10,904 nt of DNA, taken from JAGLQA01 sp023135565 (GTDB taxonomy: Bacteria > Acidobacteriota > Aminicenantia > UBA2199). Where the stretch lies: positions 1-10,904 of the forward strand of contig DAOWCY010000230.1 of assembly GCA_030639305.1 (NCBI GenBank), in the 5' to 3' direction. The position numbers and the translations under genes were made by a program. Below are positions 6,186 to 10,904 of the stretch, piece by piece. Position 1 is the first letter of the stretch; each line of letters begins with the position of its first letter. Below the pieces are notes generated by a model. It was given only the letters and a program-made list of their open reading frames with translations, made no database searches and was not told the origin of the DNA.

Positions 6186-8348
6186 ATGAAAAAAAGTATC
6201 GAAATAGATGTAGGGGGTGAGACTCTCAAGATCGAGACGCAAAGATGGGCAAAACAGTCCAACGGTTCAGCGCTGCTTACATTTAAAGACAATGTTATGC
6301 TGGTTACGGCAAACATGAAAGATGAAGCCAGGGAAGGACAGGACTTTTTCCCCCTCACCGTCGATCTCAGGGAAAACAATTATGCCGCGGGAAAAATTCC
6401 CGGCGGCTTCTTTAAAAGAGAAGGCAAACCTTCCGAAAGAGAAGTACTGTTGTCACGGATGATCGACAGACCGATCCGGCCTTTATTCCCGGAAGGCTTC
6501 TTAAACGAAACCCAGGTCATTGCCCTGGTATTATCCGCCGATTTTAGTATCGACTATGACTCTTTAGGAATCATCGGCGCCTCGGTTGCGCTGATTTCGT
6601 CCACCATCCCCTTTTCCACCCCGCTCGCAGCCGTGAAAATCGGCCGCAGAGAGGGGAAATTTGTCATTAATCCAGGTTTGGAAGAACTGGGTGAAATGGA
6701 AATGATTCTCCAGGTGGCAGGCACGGAAAAAGATGTAGTCATGCTGGAAGCAAGAGGAAAAGAGTTCGGGGAAGACATATTTAAAGAAGGACTTATCGTG
6801 GCCCAGGAGATCATCTCGAATATTTGCGCCGCCCAGCAAGAGTTGATAAATCCCGATAAATTCGAGATGGAGGAAGACGCAGAAGCAAAAGAAATCTTTA
6901 ATTCTATAAAAGAGAAATATGAAGATAAATTAAGAGATGCCATCTTCACCATAGATAGAGATGAACGAAAAACAAAGACCAAAGAGATCAACAACGAAAT
7001 TTTCGATCCTCTTAAAGAAGCCGAAGAAGATACCGCAAAGATTGGAAAATATAAAGCCGCCGTCCATCATTTAGAATATGAAGTTTTCAGGAAAACTTTA
7101 GTGGAGCGCAAGAAAAGAAACGACGGCCGTGACTTCGATAAAGTAAGGGATATCAGTATAGAGTTGGGGATTTTGCCCAGGGTGCACGGTTCGGCTGTGT
7201 TCACCCGCGGCGAAACCCAGGCCCTGTCCACAGTCACATTAGGCAGCGAGGATGACGCCCAGCGGATGGACATGTTGTACGCCACCGACAGCCCCTTCAG
7301 GAAGTTCATGCTGCATTACAATTTCCCCCCATTTTCGGTAGGGGAAGTTAGTTTTTTAAGAGGCGCCGGCAGGCGGGAGATCGGCCACGGCAGCCTGGCT
7401 CAAAGATCTATAGAAAGCGTATTGCCCACTGAAGATAAGTTCCCTTATACTATCAGGGTTGTATCCGACATACTCGAATCCAACGGTTCTTCTTCCATGG
7501 CTACGGTATGCGGCAGTGTGCTGGCATTAATGGATGCCGGCGTTCCTATCGACGCTCCCGTGGCGGGCATTGCCATGGGTTTGATAAAAGAAGGCGATGA
7601 AATCGCCGTATTGACCGATATTGCCGGTTATGAAGATCATTTCGGCGATATGGATTTTAAGATCACCGGTACGGAAAACGGCATCACCGCGATTCAATTA
7701 GACATTAAGATAGACGGTTTAAGCGATGAAATTATCGACAAAACCCTGGAAGACGCGAAAAAAGCCCGTTTATTTATTTTAGAGGAGATGAAGAAAGCTA
7801 TTGCTGAGCCGGCGGAGAAATTGTCGGAGTATGCGCCGGTTATACTGGTTATGAATATCAACCCCGAGAAGATAAAAGACCTGATCGGCCCCGGCGGCAA
7901 AACCATAAAAGGACTTACCGCCGAGTATAATGTGAAGATCAACTCCGAGGATGATGGAAAAGTGACCATTGCCGCCGCCAACAAAGAAATAGGAGAAAAA
8001 GTAAAAGAAAGAATCATAGAAATCACCCAGGTAGCGGTAATGGGCAAAATATACAAAGGAAAAATTACCAGGATCGAGGATTACGGTCTTTTCGTAGAAA
8101 TCTTCAGAGGCACTACCGGCTTGTGTCACATATCGGAACTTTCCAATAAAAGAATCGCCAATATCCAGGATGAAAATTTCAGGCTGGGCCAGGAAATGGA
8201 AGTAAAAGTGATCGGCATCGATAAGGAAAATAAAGTTAAGGTAAGCAAGAAAGCTGTTGATTCCCCATCCGCTCCTCCTGCTCATAACCGCGACCGGAAT
8301 CGTGATCGCGACCACCGGGATCGTGACCGGGGCAGGCGCAATTCTTGA
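6186..8348 (+). CDS. pnp: Polynucleotide phosphorylase (polyribonucleotide nucleotidyltransferase)
   Basis: PNPase degrades RNA from the 3' end using phosphate, releasing nucleoside diphosphates, as a trimer and often within the degradosome. The 720-residue protein has the full domain order: a first RNase PH-like domain (about 1-215), a helical linker (about 225-300), and a second, catalytic RNase PH-like domain (about 305-545) with SNGSSSMATVCG and EDHFGDMDFK, whose Asp484 and Asp490 match the catalytic aspartates of the Escherichia coli enzyme. A KH domain (about 553-612, GPGG at 568-571) and an S1 domain (about 620-690, GKITRIEDYGLFVEI) follow. The C-terminus is a short Arg/Asp-rich tail, residues 700-718. 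AGAAGGAG lies six bases before the ATG. It is co-directional with rpsO and probably cotranscribed with it. Confidence 0.98.
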   Translation: MKKSIEIDVGGETLKIETQRWAKQSNGSALLTFKDNVMLVTANMKDEAREGQDFFPLTVDLRENNYAAGKIPGGFFKREGKPSEREVLLSRMIDRPIRPLFPEGFLNETQVIALVLSADFSIDYDSLGIIGASVALISSTIPFSTPLAAVKIGRREGKFVINPGLEELGEMEMILQVAGTEKDVVMLEARGKEFGEDIFKEGLIVAQEIISNICAAQQELINPDKFEMEEDAEAKEIFNSIKEKYEDKLRDAIFTIDRDERKTKTKEINNEIFDPLKEAEEDTAKIGKYKAAVHHLEYEVFRKTLVERKKRNDGRDFDKVRDISIELGILPRVHGSAVFTRGETQALSTVTLGSEDDAQRMDMLYATDSPFRKFMLHYNFPPFSVGEVSFLRGAGRREIGHGSLAQRSIESVLPTEDKFPYTIRVVSDILESNGSSSMATVCGSVLALMDAGVPIDAPVAGIAMGLIKEGDEIAVLTDIAGYEDHFGDMDFKITGTENGITAIQLDIKIDGLSDEIIDKTLEDAKKARLFILEEMKKAIAEPAEKLSEYAPVILVMNINPEKIKDLIGPGGKTIKGLTAEYNVKINSEDDGKVTIAAANKEIGEKVKERIIEITQVAVMGKIYKGKITRIEDYGLFVEIFRGTTGLCHISELSNKRIANIQDENFRLGQEMEVKVIGIDKENKVKVSKKAVDSPSAPPAHNRDRNRDRDHRDRDRGRRNS

Positions 8349-8381
8349 TAAAATAAGGCGTTTATGTTGTTATTTTGTAGG

Positions 8382-8428
8382 GCCTGCCTGTGTGCAGCGG
8401 CGCGCAGGTAGGCGCGGACACTGTCCGC
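8382..8428 (+). repeat. Pair of back-to-back hairpins after pnp
   Basis: GCCTGCCTGTGTGC (8382-8395) pairs with GCGCGCAGGTAGGC (8400-8413) along all 14 positions as plus-strand RNA if three G-U wobbles are allowed, with an AGCG loop. GCGGAC-ACT-GTCCGC (8414-8428) follows at once. No T-tract follows, so this is more likely a REP-like 3'-end stabiliser or repeat than an intrinsic terminator. It ends 17 bp before the next start codon. Confidence 0.65.
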
Positions 8429-8445
8429 CGCTATTATAAAAAAAC

Positions 8446-8916
8446 ATGGAAAACAAAAAAAGACTTAATGGTTTTACATTGATCGAGTTATTGATCGTGG
8501 TCTTTATCATAGCGATCCTGGCTGTAGTAGCTGTACCTTTAGTGGAGACTACGGTTAAGCGGGAAAGAGAAATTCAACTGCGCAGGAATTTGCGCATCAT
8601 TGTCACAGCCATCGATGAATATAAAAAATTTGTTGTAAAAAACCAGATCGAACATGATGAAGATACCTATGGTTACCCGGAGTCCTTAGAGGAACTGGTT
8701 AAAGGCGTCGAATATGAAGATCAGCAGGGGGAGGACCGCGTACAGAAATTTTTAAGGAAGATTCCCGTTGATCCCATGACCAGCACTTATGAATGGGGTA
8801 TGAGGTCATACCAGGATAAGCATGATACCACTTCCTGGGGTGGTGAAAACGTATGGGATGTATATACGACATCTGAACGCAAGGCTTTAGACGGCACCTA
8901 CTACAAAGACTGGTAA
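8446..8916 (+). CDS. GspG-like type II secretion / type IV pilus pseudopilin
   Basis: The 156-residue protein starts with a class III prepilin leader: MENKKRLNG, cleavage after Gly9, mature N-terminal Phe10 and the conserved Glu at +5 (Glu14), then a hydrophobic helix (residues about 10-31) that anchors it in the inner membrane and forms the filament core. The C-terminal half matches the GspG style: a PVDPMTSTYEWGMRS turn, GGENVWDVYTTSE and a terminal ALDGTYYKDW. GspG is the major pseudopilin of type II secretion, about 130-160 residues, so the length fits. No other secretion or pilus gene is visible, so it is an orphan here or its partners lie elsewhere. There is no Shine-Dalgarno site: bases before the ATG read TATTATAAAAAAAC directly after a hairpin repeat. 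TATTAT at 8432-8437 could be a -10 box giving a nearly leaderless mRNA, but no good -35 box is seen. Confidence 0.88.
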   Translation: MENKKRLNGFTLIELLIVVFIIAILAVVAVPLVETTVKREREIQLRRNLRIIVTAIDEYKKFVVKNQIEHDEDTYGYPESLEELVKGVEYEDQQGEDRVQKFLRKIPVDPMTSTYEWGMRSYQDKHDTTSWGGENVWDVYTTSERKALDGTYYKDW

Positions 8917-8943
8917 TGATGAATTATGAGTGATGAATGATGA

Positions 8944-8963
8944 GGGAAGCTCTCAGGCTTCCC
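8944..8963 (+). terminator. Hairpin after the pseudopilin gene, possible terminator
   Basis: GGGAAGC (8944-8950) and GCTTCCC (8957-8963) form a perfect 7-bp stem with a 6-nt loop, 27 bp past the stop codon. No T-run follows directly; a seven-T run at 9005-9011 comes after a separate, very small CCG-CTG-CGG stem. Termination here is plausible because rpoZ has its own promoter just downstream. Confidence 0.4.
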
Positions 8964-9018
8964 GGATTCTTCCATTCTTCCAACATTCCACTCTGCCGCT
9001 GCGGTTTTTTTGTCGTGC

Positions 9019-9047
9019 TTGACTTAGGGCCTGATTTTTAGTATAAT
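9019..9047 (+). promoter_or_regulatory. Near-consensus sigma70 promoter for rpoZ
   Basis: TTGACT (9019-9024, five of six), a 17-bp spacer, and a perfect TATAAT (9042-9047) make this the best promoter match I found in the window. Transcription should start near 9054, about 26 nt before the rpoZ start, with AAGGAGG at 9068-9074 in between. Confidence 0.8.
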
Positions 9048-9079
9048 CAATAAGTAAAATTCCTTTCAAGGAGGACATC

Positions 9080-9523
9080 GTGGAAACACCCGGTTTTGTA
9101 GATAGTAAATTTAGACTTGCCATTTTAGCAGCGAAAAGAGCCATGCAATTAGTAGGCGGCTCGAAAAAGAGAGTCAATATAGATGCGGAGAATCCCCTGA
9201 CAATTGCTTTAGAGGAGATTTACCAGGGCAAAGTAAGTTTCCAGGTTTTTGATGAAGAACAGATGCTGTTAACCCAGGACCAGGAAGAGGCAGCCTTAGA
9301 AAAATTAGAAGAGGAACTGTTGGGGTCTTTCAAAGATATGGACGATGATGATGATTTAGAAGACGATGATACGGAAGAAGAAAATCAAGAACAACCCGAA
9401 GTAGAAGAAGAAGAAGTAGAAAAAGAAGTAGAAGTAGAAAATGATGATGACCAGGACAAAAACGACGACGATAAGAACGACGACGATGATGATGACGAAG
9501 ATGAGGACGGCGAAGACGATTAA
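9080..9523 (+). CDS. rpoZ: RNA polymerase omega subunit with a long acidic C-terminal tail
   Basis: Residues about 8-55 match the omega fold: DSKFRLAILAAKRAMQLV, a basic turn, then ENPLTIALEEIYQGKV, corresponding to the R-x-x-AR-R-AxQL and (K/N)P-x-x-AL-E-I-x-x-GK motifs. Omega wraps the C-terminal part of beta-prime and assists RNA polymerase assembly. The protein is 147 residues, against roughly 70-100 for most omegas. The excess is an almost pure Asp/Glu tail from about residue 85 to 147, including runs such as DDDDDDEDEDGEDD, and is probably disordered. The start is GTG, with AAGGAGG five bases upstream. A near-consensus promoter (9019-9047) suggests strong independent transcription. The usual gmk neighbour is absent. 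The omega assignment rests on the short N-terminal motif, so it is firm but not absolute. Confidence 0.85.
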   Translation: METPGFVDSKFRLAILAAKRAMQLVGGSKKRVNIDAENPLTIALEEIYQGKVSFQVFDEEQMLLTQDQEEAALEKLEEELLGSFKDMDDDDDLEDDDTEEENQEQPEVEEEEVEKEVEVENDDDQDKNDDDKNDDDDDDEDEDGEDD

Positions 9524-9555
9524 TTGCCGGCATCGACTTGTACTGCACAGACTCC

Positions 9556-9580
9556 TTAGACTTCCTTTTAAGTCCTCTAA
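9556..9580 (+). other. Small imperfect hairpin between rpoZ and waaF
   Basis: TTAGA (9556-9560) pairs with TCTAA (9576-9580), or GACTT (9559-9563) with AAGTC (9570-9574). It is AT-rich and lacks a T-tract, so it is at best a weak mRNA structure in the 75-bp gap. Confidence 0.25.
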
Positions 9581-9598
9581 CAAAATAAACCGGTATGA

Positions 9599-10663
9599 AT
9601 GGATATTGTAGTTAGATCGCCCAATTGGATCGGTGATTGTATTATGTCGCTGCCCGCCCTGCGGGCGTTAAAAGCCGGCCGGCCGGGAGATAACATTATC
9701 TTAATTACCAAAACCTATCTAAAAGAAGTTTATAAAAATATAGACGAAATAAACAAAATTTTAACTATCCCCGATAAGAGCGATCTTAAGAGCCTTTTTA
9801 AAGCAGCCGGGGAATTAAAGAGATATAATTTCCGGCAGGGGATATTGTTTACCAACTCCTTTTTTTCCGCGCTGTTATTCAGGTTGGCCGGGATAAAAAA
9901 GTTAACCGGCTATAATAAAGATTTGCGTGGATTCCTGCTGGAAAAAAAGATCAAATTCCCCGGAAAGGAAAACAAGAAGCATCACGTATTTTTTTACTTA
10001 GACCTGATCGAGGTTTTTACCGGGAAAAAGATAGAAAAAAAATATGCCGATGGGCTTATTATCGACGCTGCTGAGAAGAGTGCGGTCACCCGGCTCTTAG
10101 GATCGAAATTCGGGATCGATTTTTCGAAAGCCCTAATAGGTATTTCGCCCTCGGCAGCTTACGGCAGTGCCAAGCAGTGGCTGCCCGGCAGGTTTGCCCG
10201 GTTGATCAGGAGATTCGCGGAGGAAAAAAGGGATTTCGAGATATTGCTTTTCGGTTCAGGCCGGGAGAGGGAGAAGATTTCCGGCATAACCGCTGAAGTA
10301 GGGGAGGAGAATAAGGATAATATATACAACCTGAGTGGGCAATTGACCCTGCGGGAAGCGCTTACTGCTATTTCCCTATGCCGGGTATTTATCAGTAATG
10401 ATTCGGGTTTGATGCATGTAGCTTCCAGTCTCAAAATCCCGCTGGTGGCTATATTTGGGCCTACTCTCCCCCGGCAAACTGCGCCGCTGTACACGGGAGC
10501 AGCGGTTCTTCATCAGCCGGTAGACTGCTCCCCTTGCAAGCACCGGGATTGTCCTCTCGATCACAGGTGTATGAAAGCCATCACCGTGGACGAAGTATAT
10601 GGCACGGTGAATGCGGCGCTTCAAAAAAAAATGAACCGGGCCCAGGCAGGGCAGCGTTTTTGA
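9599..10663 (+). CDS. waaF: ADP-heptose:LPS heptosyltransferase (glycosyltransferase family 9)
   Basis: The 354-residue protein is typical of WaaF/heptosyltransferase II, which adds heptose from ADP-heptose to the inner core of lipopolysaccharide at the cytoplasmic face of the inner membrane. Visible marks are the N-terminal RSPNWIGDCIMSLPALRAL with the probable catalytic Asp13, the phosphate/acceptor segment GISPSAAYGSAKQWLPGRFA (182-200), and the nucleotide-sugar site SNDSGLMHVASSL (266-278) with FGPT. A four-cysteine C-terminal motif, CSPCKHRDCPLDHRC (310-324), is common in WaaF. The exact acceptor is unknown and other GT9 members are possible. The ATG at 9599 directly follows an in-frame TGA, so no longer frame exists, and no Shine-Dalgarno site precedes it. 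The last codons (AGQRF and the TGA) are part of the 75-bp tandem repeat that continues downstream. It lies 75 bp after rpoZ and may be cotranscribed with it. Confidence 0.92.
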   Translation: MDIVVRSPNWIGDCIMSLPALRALKAGRPGDNIILITKTYLKEVYKNIDEINKILTIPDKSDLKSLFKAAGELKRYNFRQGILFTNSFFSALLFRLAGIKKLTGYNKDLRGFLLEKKIKFPGKENKKHHVFFYLDLIEVFTGKKIEKKYADGLIIDAAEKSAVTRLLGSKFGIDFSKALIGISPSAAYGSAKQWLPGRFARLIRRFAEEKRDFEILLFGSGREREKISGITAEVGEENKDNIYNLSGQLTLREALTAISLCRVFISNDSGLMHVASSLKIPLVAIFGPTLPRQTAPLYTGAAVLHQPVDCSPCKHRDCPLDHRCMKAITVDEVYGTVNAALQKKMNRAQAGQRF

Positions 10664-10904
10664 TTTTGATTCTAAATAATTAAAAGTTTTGTTCAAACTT
10701 TTTCAAAAGTTTGGCCCCCGGCAGGGCAGCGTTTTTGATTTTGATTCTAAATAATGAAAAGTTTTGTTCAAACTTTTTCAAAAGTTTGGCCCCCGGCAGG
10801 GCAGCGTTTTTGATTTTGATTCTAAATAATGAAAAGTTTTGTTCAAACTTTTTCAAAAGTTTGGCCCCCGGCAGGGCAGTGTTTTTAATTTTGATTCTAA
10901 ATAA
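10645..10904 (+). repeat. 75-bp direct tandem repeat, at least three full copies plus a partial
   Basis: With unit boundaries at 10651, 10726, 10801 and 10876 the period is exactly 75 bp. Copies 2 and 3 are identical. Copy 1 differs from them at one base (T at 10681 where they have G). The partial fourth copy, cut by the window end, has two changes in 29 bases (C to T at 10880, G to A at 10887). Each unit joins the waaF stop region (CAGCGTTTTTGA), an AT-rich linker (TTTTGATTCTAAATAAT) and the 45-bp hairpin element also found at 981-1025. GGCAGGG occurs at every junction, first at 10645-10651 inside waaF. GCCC/GGGC followed shortly by five Ts gives each unit a terminator-like end. The array may continue beyond the window. 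Confidence 0.95.

Noticed and set aside
7779..8315. Minus-strand open frame of 178 codons opposite pnp
   Set aside because: It lies fully within the KH/S1 coding part of pnp and has no independent support.
9356..9583. Minus-strand frame encoding a run of Val, Ile, Phe and Leu that looks like a membrane protein
   Set aside because: It is the complement of the Asp/Glu codons of the omega tail; the hydrophobic run is a by-product of that bias.
9595..9615. Six-codon open frame starting at ATG 9595, overlapping the waaF start
   Set aside because: It has no ribosome binding site and is too short to distinguish from chance; a leader-peptide role cannot be supported.
10645..10904. CRISPR array
   Set aside because: The repeat is direct but has no variable spacers; the full 75 bp is repeated and no cas gene is seen.

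Overview
The window looks like chromosomal DNA of a Gram-negative, possibly uncultivated bacterium. It encodes an ADP-heptose heptosyltransferase (lipopolysaccharide core synthesis) and a type II secretion/type IV pilus pseudopilin, and it uses ordinary sigma70-type promoters and Shine-Dalgarno sites with ATG or GTG starts. The mix of a secreted VPS10-like Asp-box propeller, a GspG-like protein, a non-canonical glutamine synthetase and an omega subunit with a long acidic tail would fit Omnitrophota, Elusimicrobiota or similar lineages. That placement is an inference from general gene character, not a phylogenetic result.

Layout. Minus strand, 1-5532: a nitrilase-superfamily amidohydrolase cut by the left edge (1-867), a secreted VPS10/sortilin-like beta-propeller protein (1084-3750), and a type I-like glutamine synthetase (4048-5532). 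Plus strand, 5836-10663: rpsO (ribosomal protein S15), pnp (polynucleotide phosphorylase), a GspG-like pseudopilin, rpoZ (RNA polymerase omega) and a waaF-like heptosyltransferase. The two blocks diverge from the 5533-5835 intergenic region. rpsO-pnp is the conserved translation/RNA-decay pair. rpoZ has its own near-consensus promoter. The pseudopilin and the heptosyltransferase have no visible Shine-Dalgarno site.

Intergenic DNA. Most of the gaps hold GC-rich inverted repeats of several designs: 1031-1059, a composite of about 165 bp at 3797-3967, 5579-5649, a pair of hairpins at 8382-8428, and probably one at 5-25 inside the 3' part of the nitrilase frame. A separate 45-bp element that can form two mutually exclusive hairpins occurs at 981-1025. 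The identical 45 bp recur downstream of waaF, where they are part of a 75-bp tandem repeat that starts inside the waaF stop region and runs off the right edge (10645-10904). I see no tRNA, rRNA, CRISPR array, transposase or phage gene. The genes are mostly housekeeping; the unusual content is in the repeats, the acidic tail of omega, and details of the glutamine synthetase and nitrilase.
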